A DNA stretch of 64,000 bases from Treponema sp. GTDB taxonomy: Bacteria > Spirochaetota > Spirochaetia > Treponematales > Treponemataceae. Below the pieces are notes generated by a model that ran no database searches, was not told the origin of the DNA, and saw nothing but the letters and a program-made list of their open reading frames with translations. Where the stretch lies: positions 1 through 64,000 of the forward strand of contig JAILKS010000042.1 in the NCBI GenBank assembly GCA_024693715.1, written 5' to 3'. The translations under genes and the position numbers were made by a program. Of the stretch, positions 8,925 to 18,866 are shown in pieces (positions within the stretch are counted from its first letter, which is position 1; every line of letters begins with the position of its first letter).

Positions 8925-10229
8925 TTAAAATGTTTCAGATATCAGTTTTTTTAATTCAGAGGAATTTGTTAAGATTGCTTTATCAAGCCTGTACGGTTTT
9001 AAAGTTTCCTTGATATTTTCCGGCATCTGCGGAACCTCACCGACAACATGTCTTATATAATCCGATGAAAGTGAAGGATGATTCTGTGAGATTAAAACAA
9101 ATGCTCCATCCTCATCATATACTTCATCCTGATTCTGCATAATTGCCGCATATGCACTTGCCGTTCCCTTATCTGCAAAAACTCCGTATTTTCTATAAAG
9201 TTCCTTTGCTGCAATTTCCCTGTTTTTTTCAGACACCTGTACCGGAAAAACAAAATTTTTCATCATCATTTTATTTTTTCCAAAAAATGATTCAAGCCGC
9301 TCAATATTTGCAGGACGCATCAGATTTACATTCATATTTTTTTTCTTCTGTTCAAGAATGATTTCATTTGAATACAAATCAAAATCAAGTTCCTTTGTTG
9401 CAGGAACATAAAATCCGTTCAGCGGTAATGCAAAACGCCAGCTATAAAGCCCCGCAATCAGCGTAGAATAATTATCTGAATCAAGAGAATAAAAAATATC
9501 ACCGTTAATTTTATGTTTAATTTGAGCGAAAGCATAAGGAAAATAAAACACCTGTGATATTAAACGACAGATATTTGTTGTATTTGCAATCGAAAGATTA
9601 AATTTATCGGAAAATTCCTTATCATCAAAAATTTCCTTGATTTCTTTTTTTATCTGCTCTTCGCTTCCATCCATCTCTACCGGAAGAATATTTCCTCCAT
9701 TCCAAATTAAATCCTTTTCACAAAGACCACGTACAGTTCCCTTTTTATAAACTAAAACTGCCTTTATATGTTTTTTATCACGAAGAACCTTTGCAAGAAG
9801 TGCTCCAAGCTCACCATGCGTAAAATCAAGAAAAACAGTATTTCCACCGTTGAGTGTATGAGTAGTTTCAAGATATGAACAAAGATATGAAACTCCAAAA
9901 TCCCTGTGACAGCCTGTATAACCATTAAACAGCTGCATATGAAAAAGATTATCATCAAGCTGAACAACCTTAGGTTCAAACGGAAATGCAGAATTCGCTA
10001 TAGTTTCACAAATGATAGGAGAAAACTCATCATTATAAAAGGCAAGAGATAAAGTTCCTGCGATTGATTTAAAGGTTGTTTTTTCATCAATATAATAAAT
10101 CCAGCGGCGAAGATCTTCTATACTCGAAGAATCAGGTACGAATACTCCGCCATCTGAAGGAATGCAATCCTTAACTGCTTTTGAGAATAAAACTTTAAGA
10201 TTGTTATTTCTTGTACTTGTAAACAGCAT
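8925..10229 (-). CDS. Threonine synthase-like protein, probably non-catalytic (PLP lysine replaced)
   Basis: ThrC-like stretches LFNGYTGCHRDFGVSYL and SIANTTNICRLISQVFYFPYAFAQI, but HRDFG replaces FKDFG and the SGDTG loop is absent. Confidence 0.7.
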   Translation of the reverse strand: MLFTSTRNNNLKVLFSKAVKDCIPSDGGVFVPDSSSIEDLRRWIYYIDEKTTFKSIAGTLSLAFYNDEFSPIICETIANSAFPFEPKVVQLDDNLFHMQLFNGYTGCHRDFGVSYLCSYLETTHTLNGGNTVFLDFTHGELGALLAKVLRDKKHIKAVLVYKKGTVRGLCEKDLIWNGGNILPVEMDGSEEQIKKEIKEIFDDKEFSDKFNLSIANTTNICRLISQVFYFPYAFAQIKHKINGDIFYSLDSDNYSTLIAGLYSWRFALPLNGFYVPATKELDFDLYSNEIILEQKKKNMNVNLMRPANIERLESFFGKNKMMMKNFVFPVQVSEKNREIAAKELYRKYGVFADKGTASAYAAIMQNQDEVYDEDGAFVLISQNHPSLSSDYIRHVVGEVPQMPENIKETLKPYRLDKAILTNSSELKKLISETF

Positions 10230-10313
10230 GACTCAATGTTATCTCATTTATCAAAAAGTGACAATCATATTAATTTTTTTAAACTACAGGATTAATTATC
10301 TGAAGAATAAATT

Positions 10314-10784
10314 CTATTCATCGAGGGATGGAATTATCTGTTTTAATTTATTCATAAATTGACGACCGGTAACACCTTCCTTAAGACAGGCAAAAAGACA
10401 ATTATCACCTGCCACAGTTCCGATTATTTCATCAAGATTCAGATTATCAAGAGCGTTACAGACAGTATTTGCATGACCGGGAAATGTTTTTATAACTACT
10501 ATATTTGCATTCCAGTCAATGCTTATATATCCTCTCAAAAAATCCTGAATATATATTGCCTGTGATTCGGAGTTTTCTTCTTCATTCGGAAGTGCATACA
10601 TATATCCCGATTTTCCATCAGGGACCTTTCCTACCTTAAGAAGCTTTAAATCACGGCTCAAAGTTGCCTGTGTAACTTCAAACTCTTCTTTTAAAAGAAG
10701 CTCAAGAAGTACATCCTGACTTTCAATTGTATTATTCCTGATGAGATTAATAATTGCCTTAAGCCTAGCCTGGCGTTCTTTCAT
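10314..10784 (-). CDS. argR: Arginine repressor ArgR
   Basis: KERQARLKAIINLIRNNTIESQDVLLELLLKEEFEVTQATLSRDLKLLKV; C-terminal VIKTFPGHANTVCNALDNLNLDEIIGTVAGDNCLFA. Confidence 0.9.
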   Translation of the reverse strand: MKERQARLKAIINLIRNNTIESQDVLLELLLKEEFEVTQATLSRDLKLLKVGKVPDGKSGYMYALPNEEENSESQAIYIQDFLRGYISIDWNANIVVIKTFPGHANTVCNALDNLNLDEIIGTVAGDNCLFACLKEGVTGRQFMNKLKQIIPSLDE

Positions 10785-10808
10785 CTGATGCTCCAGCCAG
10801 CCGGAAAA

Positions 10809-11636
10809 TTAATATGTATCGGCAGATTCTGTCAAAACAGATTCATCAGACTGCATTTCTGAAATACGTGCCTTTATAATATCATCAGACATACATTCAA
10901 CGAGCTTTGTAATCTGTGCCTTTGTAAAATAATATTTTACGGCAAGCGATTCTCGTGAAGTTGCTTCTCCTGCTACCTTATAGTAATCATTTACAAATGC
11001 AAAATTACTGATTGTAAAATATGGAGAACCGTTTACAAATTCATATCCAAGATAACCGGTTCCTTTTCCATTGTTTGGAGTTGAACTTTTGATTGTACCC
11101 CAGTTCAACTGATAATTAATTTTACCATATTTTTTTTCTGTCTGTTTGCCCTTACGTTCAAGACGTTTATTTTCAAAATCACTCAGATAATTATCAACAG
11201 CTGCAGCAAGTTTCTGTCGTGCAGTTTCATTAAACTGAATGATATAAAAACCTGCCATATAACTGCTTTCAAATCCAGTCATGTAATTATCAGTTCTGAT
11301 AAGAATATCTGTTTCCTTTTCCTTTAATCCACCCATTACTTCCTTTGTAAAAACAGAGCCTTTTTCATATCTTATGTAATCGCTTTTGTTACCAAACGAT
11401 GTGAAATCTTTAAATGGATTATTAAAGACTGATGATTTTTTTGTTTTTGTTTCAATCTTTGTAGTTTTTCCTTCTGATTTTTTTTCTTCTGAAGTTTCTG
11501 CCTGAAGAACAGTTTCTGTTTCTTCATCATATGAATCAGGATTTGACTGCTGTTCAACCTTTGATGATTCGCAGGAACAGAATAATACAGCAATTAATGC
11601 CGCAAGATAAAATGATTTTTTGTTTAAAATTTTCAT
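10809..11636 (-). CDS. Hypothetical lipoprotein
   Basis: MKILNKKSFYLAALIAVLFCSCESS lipobox; RBS upstream; no recognised domain. Confidence 0.7.
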   Translation of the reverse strand: MKILNKKSFYLAALIAVLFCSCESSKVEQQSNPDSYDEETETVLQAETSEEKKSEGKTTKIETKTKKSSVFNNPFKDFTSFGNKSDYIRYEKGSVFTKEVMGGLKEKETDILIRTDNYMTGFESSYMAGFYIIQFNETARQKLAAAVDNYLSDFENKRLERKGKQTEKKYGKINYQLNWGTIKSSTPNNGKGTGYLGYEFVNGSPYFTISNFAFVNDYYKVAGEATSRESLAVKYYFTKAQITKLVECMSDDIIKARISEMQSDESVLTESADTY

Positions 11637-11705
11637 GATGCTTTTCCTTATAAATTTGCTTATATATATAAGACAGTTATAAATCAGTTTTGTTACATTA
11701 TATTG

Positions 11706-13241
11706 TTAATTACAGGCTTTTGTCAAAAGAGTAATAAGCTCTGAATATTCACGGCAGATTGTTTTTTTAGAAGAATCCTTAATAAATTCAAGCTCATTAT
11801 GAAAAAGACGATCCTTCGCTGAAACAGGCATATATTCTATTTTATTCTGAGTATAATAATGTTCTATGCAGCCTTTCGGTAAAATATAGACCTTTGCGCT
11901 TTCTGCTGCTGCAAGAATAAGATAATAAAGATTTTTAATTAAACTGATTGTTCTTGAAACATAAGGTGACAGAAAATTTTCAAGTTCCTTATCCTTATTT
12001 ACAACTGCCTGAAGTATTACAGTTTTATAAGTATCAACGTTATCTGCATTTATATGCTTTGCCTGTAAAAACATAAGTTTTTCATTGATAAGAGAAAGTG
12101 ATGAAGGGATCTCCTTATTTTCATCTGTCAATTCATTTCCAACCGGGATAAGCATTCTTTCAAGCCTGTAAATAAGCTTGTCTAAAGTAATCTGCTGCTC
12201 CATCTCCCGGTTACTGAAAATCGTTCTGTAAAAATCCTGCTGTTTTTCTTTCTGTTTTTCAAGCCATTGTTCAACACGATAATCTTTACAAAAAACCTCC
12301 CGGAGTTTTCCGCTGAAAAGAGAATCTAAATCTGTAATAATTCTTCCGCTCGTACCAAGCAGTGAACAGACCTTACAGAAAACTCCAAGCTCATCCTTAC
12401 CGCCGACGTCAATAATTCCAGTTCCTGCGGTAGAAATATTTTCATCAACAAACGGAAGAAGATTAGTAAACATCTGCTGGTCTGTATAACCCTCGACAAA
12501 AATCTGATTATCTGAAAAAAAGAACTGCTTATGATAAGTATTGAATCTCGGAAGAAAGCGTCTGAAAAGATTATCATCATTATTTGAGAGCTCTTCGATA
12601 AATGTAGGTTCCTTGTTCGTATGACACACAACCACTCCGATTAAATCATCGCTTGACCGTAAATCAATAAAAAAAGGAGAATGCGTTACAAGAAAAAAAA
12701 CATTGCGTGAATTTTTTAAAGATTCATTCCTAAGTTCATTCATAAAAAATGACTGAAACTGAGGATGAAGATGAAGCTCCGGTTCATCAAAAATAATACA
12801 GCATTTTTTCTTTGAACCGGCAGAATAAAGACAAACAAGAAGAGTAATTATTTCCTTAAGTCCATGACATTCTGCATCCTCGAGCATGTATTCAACATTC
12901 CAGGATTTATTTTTTACAATCGGAATATATGTACCGTCAATATCTTCTATAAAGCTTATACTCTTTGAAAACATGTTCGAAAGAACCTTTTGAATCTTCA
13001 ATCGAACTGCTTCATCATTTTTAAGAGTTGCAAGTAAATTTTCCTGATTCTGTCTGTCACTTTTTAAAAAGATAAGCTCATAACCGGAATTTTTAAATGA
13101 TGATGAAATCTGTTCTGCAAGGAGTGTTTTTCCTGAACCGTTTGGACCGACAATCCAGTTTATCTGTGACCATTTGTGCTTACTGAATACTGCTTTTCCC
13201 CATAAAAAAGGGATTTTTATTTTTGTCGGTACCTTAATCAT
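11706..13241 (-). CDS. AAA/ABC-type ATPase with TOPRIM-like C-terminal domain (OLD-like putative nuclease)
   Basis: Walker A VGPNGSGKTLL, Walker B CCIIFDEPELHLHPQ, H-loop LVTHSPFFIDL, TOPRIM-like IFVEGYTDQQMF...IIDVGGKDEL...RIITDLDSLF. Confidence 0.75.
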   Translation of the reverse strand: MIKVPTKIKIPFLWGKAVFSKHKWSQINWIVGPNGSGKTLLAEQISSSFKNSGYELIFLKSDRQNQENLLATLKNDEAVRLKIQKVLSNMFSKSISFIEDIDGTYIPIVKNKSWNVEYMLEDAECHGLKEIITLLVCLYSAGSKKKCCIIFDEPELHLHPQFQSFFMNELRNESLKNSRNVFFLVTHSPFFIDLRSSDDLIGVVVCHTNKEPTFIEELSNNDDNLFRRFLPRFNTYHKQFFFSDNQIFVEGYTDQQMFTNLLPFVDENISTAGTGIIDVGGKDELGVFCKVCSLLGTSGRIITDLDSLFSGKLREVFCKDYRVEQWLEKQKEKQQDFYRTIFSNREMEQQITLDKLIYRLERMLIPVGNELTDENKEIPSSLSLINEKLMFLQAKHINADNVDTYKTVILQAVVNKDKELENFLSPYVSRTISLIKNLYYLILAAAESAKVYILPKGCIEHYYTQNKIEYMPVSAKDRLFHNELEFIKDSSKKTICREYSELITLLTKACN

Positions 13242-13245
13242 AAAA

Positions 13246-14532
13246 CTATTCTTCTAATTCAACCTGTTCTATATGTGCACCAAGACTCTGTAAACTTCCA
13301 ACAAGATCTTCATATCCCCGTTCAATCTGATAAACATTTCTGATATGACTTTCACCATGCGCACATAAAGCAGCGATTACCATTGCCATTCCGGCACGAA
13401 TATCAGGAGAAACAAGATTATCACCATGAAGCATAGAGGTTCCGCTTACTACCGCACGATGAGGATCACAAAGTGTAATTTTTGCACCCATACTTATAAG
13501 CTTATCTACAAAGAACATTCTGCTTTCGAACATCTTTTCAAAAATAAGGACTGTCCCATTTACCTGAGTAGCAACGACAGTCATAATTGAAGTTAAATCT
13601 GCAGGGAATCCTGGCCACGGCATATCATCAATTTTTGGAGTAGCATTGCCGATATCATCATGAACTTTAAGCTCCTGTGTATCAGGTACAGTCAGTTCAT
13701 CACCATTAATTGTCCAGCTTATTCCAAGTTTTGCAAAATTATATTTAAGCGGACGCATTTCTTCTGCCCTTATGCCCTTTATTGTAATTCTGCCATGAGT
13801 TGCCGCTGCCATTCCGATATAAGAACCGATTTCTATGTAGTCAGGACCTATTGTATATTCACAACCTTTTAATTCTTTTACACCATGAATTGTAAGGATG
13901 TTGCTTCCGATTCCGCTGATTTTAGCACCCATCGCATTAAGCATTTTACATACATCCTGAACATGCGGTTCACTTGCACAGTTCTGAAGAATTGTTGTTC
14001 CTTCTGCAACTGAAGCCGCCATTACAGCATTTTCAGTCGCAGTTACAGAAGCCTCATCCAAAAAGATGTCTGCTCCTACAAGCTTATTTGTGCTGAACGA
14101 AAAATGGCCGTTTACCATTACATCGACACCAAGCTGTTTCAAAGCAAGAAAATGAGTGTCTACCCTTCTTCGACCGATGACATCTCCACCAGGAGGCATC
14201 ATTTCACATTTACCCATTCTGGCGGTAAGCGGACCTGCAAATACGATTGAACCTCTTACCTTTTTAGTCAAATCTGAAGGAAGTTCAAAAGTCTTTATAT
14301 CTGAGCACTGGATTTTCCAGTTATTCTTACTTAAATTTTCTACCTTTGCCCCAAGCGATTTTAAAATTTCAAACATTACGTTTGTATCCTGAATCTGCGG
14401 AATATTATGAAGGATTACAGGTTCCTTCGTTAACAAACATGCCGCTATACAGGGAAGCGCCGCATTTTTGTTTCCGCTTGCAGTTATTGTTCCATTTATA
14501 GGATATCCGCCTTTTATTACATATTCGTGCAT
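13246..14532 (-). CDS. murA: UDP-N-acetylglucosamine 1-carboxyvinyltransferase MurA (Asp variant)
   Basis: GGYPINGTITASGNKNAALPCIAACLL, PPGGDVIGRRRVDTHFLALKQLG, DMPWPGFPADL, RIKGIRAEEMRPL-type motifs. Confidence 0.93.
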   Translation of the reverse strand: MHEYVIKGGYPINGTITASGNKNAALPCIAACLLTKEPVILHNIPQIQDTNVMFEILKSLGAKVENLSKNNWKIQCSDIKTFELPSDLTKKVRGSIVFAGPLTARMGKCEMMPPGGDVIGRRRVDTHFLALKQLGVDVMVNGHFSFSTNKLVGADIFLDEASVTATENAVMAASVAEGTTILQNCASEPHVQDVCKMLNAMGAKISGIGSNILTIHGVKELKGCEYTIGPDYIEIGSYIGMAAATHGRITIKGIRAEEMRPLKYNFAKLGISWTINGDELTVPDTQELKVHDDIGNATPKIDDMPWPGFPADLTSIMTVVATQVNGTVLIFEKMFESRMFFVDKLISMGAKITLCDPHRAVVSGTSMLHGDNLVSPDIRAGMAMVIAALCAHGESHIRNVYQIERGYEDLVGSLQSLGAHIEQVELEE

Positions 14533-14540
14533 AAAAAAAA

Positions 14541-15737
14541 TTACTCCATTAATAAGTTGATTATAACATCGGCACTTTTACTCATCTGGTTTAGAGAGCA
14601 CCATTCGTCGCGTGAATGGAAATTATGTGCACCGGTAAAAATATTCGGAGTCGGAATTCCAAGCTGAGTAAGTCTGGAACCATCCGTACCACCGCGAATC
14701 GGTTTTTGAATTATTTTTACACCGGCACAATTGTATGCTTTTTTCAAATTCTGTACAACCTGAGGATGTTCATCCATCTTCTGCTTCATATTCATGTACT
14801 GGTGAGTATAACTTACGCTTACTTTACCTTTAAATTTTCTTTCAATCTTTTTTACAAGTTTCAAAATTATTTTCTTCTGTTTTTCAATTTCGCTTTCAGT
14901 AAATGCACGAAGAAGAAGCTGTACGCTTGCATTTTCTACACTACCGTTTATGTCCATAGGAGAAATAAAACCCTGATATTTTTCCGTTGTTTCCGGTGAT
15001 TTACGATACGGAAGCATTTTTACGAAAGATGAAGCCATTTTTACGGCATTTATCATTCCGTCCTGTTTTGCAGAACCAGTGTGACAGGAATGCCCCGTAA
15101 AGGAAACCTTACATGCCCAGGCATCAAAGCATTCAGATTCAAGCTCCCCTTCTTCCCCACCGTCTACCGTATATGCAATTTTTGATTTTATGAGATTGAG
15201 AGGAACCTTATCCATTCCATGTCCGGTTTCTTCATCCGGAGAAAAAATCACCTCAACAGCCCTATGCTTTATTTCATTATTTCCGGCTAGAAATTCAACG
15301 GCACTCATTATTGCACAAATTCCAGCCTTATCATCTGCACCAAGCAAAGTATTTCCATCTGTCGTAATTATTACATCCGTCGGATCGTCAACAAATCCGG
15401 CTGGAGACTTTATCTGAGGATTTACATTTTTACCGGTAACCTCATCAACCGTATCTAAATGAGCAAGAAATAAAACAGGCTCAAGAGCTTCAAGCCCTTC
15501 TGAAGCAGGAAGATAAGAATAAACATAACAGTCCTTCGTTATCAAAACCTGCTGCATGCCGATTTCCTTCAAATCCTTTTCAAGAATCCCGGCAAAATCA
15601 AACTGTTTAGGAGTTGAAGGGAAAATCCCCTTATCCGCATTCTTTTCAGAGCTTTCTGACCAGATTTTCGTATATTTAATAAACCTGTCTAGAAGAATCT
15701 TCTTGTTTTTGTCTGAATTACTTATATAATTGTACAT
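14541..15737 (-). CDS. pepT: Peptidase T (M20 tripeptidase)
   Basis: LFLAHLDTVDEVTGKNV, LLGADDKAGICAIMSAVEFL, FSPDEETGHGMD, IRGGTDGSRLTQLGIPTPNIFTGAHNFHSRDEW. Confidence 0.92.
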   Translation of the reverse strand: MYNYISNSDKNKKILLDRFIKYTKIWSESSEKNADKGIFPSTPKQFDFAGILEKDLKEIGMQQVLITKDCYVYSYLPASEGLEALEPVLFLAHLDTVDEVTGKNVNPQIKSPAGFVDDPTDVIITTDGNTLLGADDKAGICAIMSAVEFLAGNNEIKHRAVEVIFSPDEETGHGMDKVPLNLIKSKIAYTVDGGEEGELESECFDAWACKVSFTGHSCHTGSAKQDGMINAVKMASSFVKMLPYRKSPETTEKYQGFISPMDINGSVENASVQLLLRAFTESEIEKQKKIILKLVKKIERKFKGKVSVSYTHQYMNMKQKMDEHPQVVQNLKKAYNCAGVKIIQKPIRGGTDGSRLTQLGIPTPNIFTGAHNFHSRDEWCSLNQMSKSADVIINLLME

Positions 15738-15784
15738 AAGAATACACTATCAAATTTTTAGGAAATGGTCGATAATTATATTAT

Positions 15785-17215
15785 ATGGAAGCTAATAAGG
15801 AAGAGATTTTAAATTATATCAACAAACTTGAAATAGCTCTCACACGAAAACAGGAATGGTTCAATACAGAACGTCTGCAGGAAATGCTTAATCATTACAG
15901 AATGCATTATACCTGCATAAAAAATCTCAATGACCTGTTTATAAAAAAATCTCTCATAGAAAAAGACCCTTATAAGCTTGACCGACGGATTTCGGATATT
16001 GTCCCGACAGACACTTCTGCCTTCAATGATTCAGACACTCCGCATGTATTAGGAGCACGCCTTTCTGATTATGAAATGATGCTCGATTTTATCTGTACCT
16101 ATTACCGCTTCTCTGTAGAAAACATAACGGTTTCCAGAATCAAAACAATGCTCGAGCTGAATAAAACTTTTGACTGGGAAAATCTGTCCGTAAACAGCGC
16201 ATCGATGAACACTAAGGCTCTTGCTTCAGTTGTTCAGTCTGCAAGAACAAATGCTCCTGCAGTTCTCATGAGCGCAATAAATGATTCTCTTGAAAAAAGC
16301 GCACAATCAATTTCTCAGATAAACAGACTTCTTGCAGAGCTTATTGATTTTCAGCGGGAGTTATACAAGGGACGTTTACGAAAAGATATTTTTGAACATC
16401 CTGAGTTTAACTCTGAATTTGCTTTCAGTTCACCGGAAAATGAACTTTCTGAAATCAAACGTCTTTATACAAAAGTAATTGGAAAGAAAAATTTCTACAA
16501 GGATTTAATCAATGAAATTATAGAAGAAGACCAGGGACTGAACGGTTCCGTTTTACGGCAGAATGTCCTGAATAAACTGGAATTCATTCCTAAAGCAAAA
16601 ACTGATGCAAAGAAGAAAACCGGTCCTAATGCGCAGGAGCTGTTGACTACATGTCTTAATGCATTCGGCTTCTTTGCTCCTGTAATTGCACAGTTCTCTG
16701 CAAAACTTCGCGATGATTTTGACCTTCTGTTTGCAGAAAAAAAGAATCTCATAACTAAGATTAAAAATCTCTTGAGAAAGCTTTTTGCTATTCCTCCAAA
16801 AACAAGAATCTGTAATCTTCCGGTCATAGATTCACAAAGCGGTGTAAAATCCATCGTTAAAATCAACGTAAATGAGTTTTTAGATGACATTGAAAAAAAA
16901 GTAAAAATATATTCTTCCATTTCTGCACATGGCGCTGAATATTCGAAAATCACAAGTAAAAAAGATGTTGAAATCCTGAACTTTATAAATACTCAGCTCA
17001 AGGAAAATCAGCAGCTTTTTACAACAATAAATTCCCTTGATGATTATTTCAAGGCAACCGTTGAGGTTCTTCTAAAACCAAAGTTAAAAGGATTAAAAGT
17101 AGATTTGTCCGCTTACAGAAACATCATTATCGACATAAATAAAAAACGCGGTGAATATGTTGCTTTTATTGAAGAAGAAGCACAGCTCAAAAAATTAGGA
17201 ATCCAGGAACAATGA
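15785..17215 (+). CDS. Hypothetical protein, spirochaete-type
   Basis: 476 aa intact ORF, translationally coupled (ATGA) to 17212; no recognised motif. Confidence 0.65.
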   Translation: MEANKEEILNYINKLEIALTRKQEWFNTERLQEMLNHYRMHYTCIKNLNDLFIKKSLIEKDPYKLDRRISDIVPTDTSAFNDSDTPHVLGARLSDYEMMLDFICTYYRFSVENITVSRIKTMLELNKTFDWENLSVNSASMNTKALASVVQSARTNAPAVLMSAINDSLEKSAQSISQINRLLAELIDFQRELYKGRLRKDIFEHPEFNSEFAFSSPENELSEIKRLYTKVIGKKNFYKDLINEIIEEDQGLNGSVLRQNVLNKLEFIPKAKTDAKKKTGPNAQELLTTCLNAFGFFAPVIAQFSAKLRDDFDLLFAEKKNLITKIKNLLRKLFAIPPKTRICNLPVIDSQSGVKSIVKINVNEFLDDIEKKVKIYSSISAHGAEYSKITSKKDVEILNFINTQLKENQQLFTTINSLDDYFKATVEVLLKPKLKGLKVDLSAYRNIIIDINKKRGEYVAFIEEEAQLKKLGIQEQ

Positions 17216-18792
17216 AATTAAACAAGACTCTTTCTTTAATCGGAGTCCTTTTGTCATTATGCACAGGATTAACTTTCGCAGGACAAAAGGAATTAGTAGT
17301 TATTGAAGCAAAAACACAGCATCAGCTGAATCCGCAGTTAACCGAAGCTGCTTCAGATACTCAAATTTTGACAGGACTTTACGAGGGGCTCTTTACTTAT
17401 AATCCGATTTCGCTTGCGCCGCAATATGCAATAGCAGTTGATATAAAAATATCCCGCGATAAAAAACGATGGACTTTAACACTTAATCCTCAAGCGCGTT
17501 TTTCGAACAATGAAAAAATCACCGCATCATCTGTAAGAGATTCTTTCATAACTCTTCTTTCAAATCCACAGGCTCCGTATTCATCACTGCTCGACGTAAT
17601 AAAAAATGCGAATGAATTCCGTAACAAAAAATGCAGTGAAAGTGATGTCGGTATTTATGCGCTTTCAGAAAATGAACTTATGATTCATTTAAAATCACAG
17701 GCGAATTATCTTCCAAAGCTTTTATGTCATCCTGCTTTTTCAATTGTCCATAAAAATCCAAAGGTTTACAGCGGACCTTACATTTTAAAATCAAATAAAA
17801 AAAATGAAATCATCCTGGAAAAAAATCCACACTACTGGGATAAAGCAAATGTTCAGATGGAGACTATCAGAATAATTCAAAGCGATGACATTCAGTTAAA
17901 CACCTACAACTACAACACAGGCCTTGCTGACTGGATTATGTCTGCTGTAGATACGACAAAGCTTATAAACAAAAACGCCCTGAACTTTAATGCAATTTTT
18001 GGCACAAGTTATTTTTTCTTCAAAGACTCTAAATACAAGCCTTCCTATAAAAATTCAAACGAAAAGAATTTATGGGATTATCCTGAATTCCGCGAAGCAC
18101 TGTTTGAAGCAATGCCATGGAATCTTCTTAGAAAACAAAGCTTCTTTCCTGCAACTACTTTTGTTTATCCTCTGACTGATTATCCTGGAGTTGAAGGCTA
18201 TGATTACACCGATAAAATCCGCGCTAAAGAACTGATGAAAGAAGCACGCAAAAAATATAATGTCAGTGATGATAAAATCATTCCTTTAGTATTTCAGATT
18301 CCGTCAAACAGTTTTGATATTACGGTTCTTGCTGAAATTGCAAAAATCTGGGGAGAGCTTGGAGTAGATTTACAGGTCTATGAAACTCCTGCAGAGCTTT
18401 ATTATTCTAATGTCAGAACCTCAAATGCAGATGTATATTTTTATTCCTGGATTGGAGATTTTGCAGATCCGCTTGCCTTCCTTGAATTATTCAGATCTGA
18501 TTCTTCTTTAAACGATTCAGGTTTTTCAAACAAGGAATTTGATGAGCTTCTTGAAAAAGCAAATGAAGTGCAGGAAGAAAAAAGATATGATTATCTTTCA
18601 AAGGCAGAAACTGTCTTACTCGATAACTATATCGTTATTCCTGTTCAATATTCGGTTACCGCAAATATAATCAATCTTGAAGAAATTGGCGGATGGTCTG
18701 CAAACGCTTTTGATATTCATCCTTTTAAATATATTTACAAAAAGGAACCAAAAATAAATCTTCCGAATGTTGTAAAATATTCTTATGAATAA
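17212..18792 (+). CDS. ABC transporter substrate-binding protein, family 5 (OppA/peptide-type)
   Basis: Signal peptide then LNPQLTEAASDTQILTGLYEGLFTYNP...AIAVDIKISRDKKRWTLTLNPQARFSNNEKITASSVRDSF; SBP family 5 signature. Confidence 0.88.
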   Translation: MKLNKTLSLIGVLLSLCTGLTFAGQKELVVIEAKTQHQLNPQLTEAASDTQILTGLYEGLFTYNPISLAPQYAIAVDIKISRDKKRWTLTLNPQARFSNNEKITASSVRDSFITLLSNPQAPYSSLLDVIKNANEFRNKKCSESDVGIYALSENELMIHLKSQANYLPKLLCHPAFSIVHKNPKVYSGPYILKSNKKNEIILEKNPHYWDKANVQMETIRIIQSDDIQLNTYNYNTGLADWIMSAVDTTKLINKNALNFNAIFGTSYFFFKDSKYKPSYKNSNEKNLWDYPEFREALFEAMPWNLLRKQSFFPATTFVYPLTDYPGVEGYDYTDKIRAKELMKEARKKYNVSDDKIIPLVFQIPSNSFDITVLAEIAKIWGELGVDLQVYETPAELYYSNVRTSNADVYFYSWIGDFADPLAFLELFRSDSSLNDSGFSNKEFDELLEKANEVQEEKRYDYLSKAETVLLDNYIVIPVQYSVTANIINLEEIGGWSANAFDIHPFKYIYKKEPKINLPNVVKYSYE

Positions 18793-18866
18793 TTGAAAAA
18801 CCTTCGCAATAATTTTATAATATTACTCTATTATTAATTAATCGGTTTTTTATCAAGGAGAATCAT

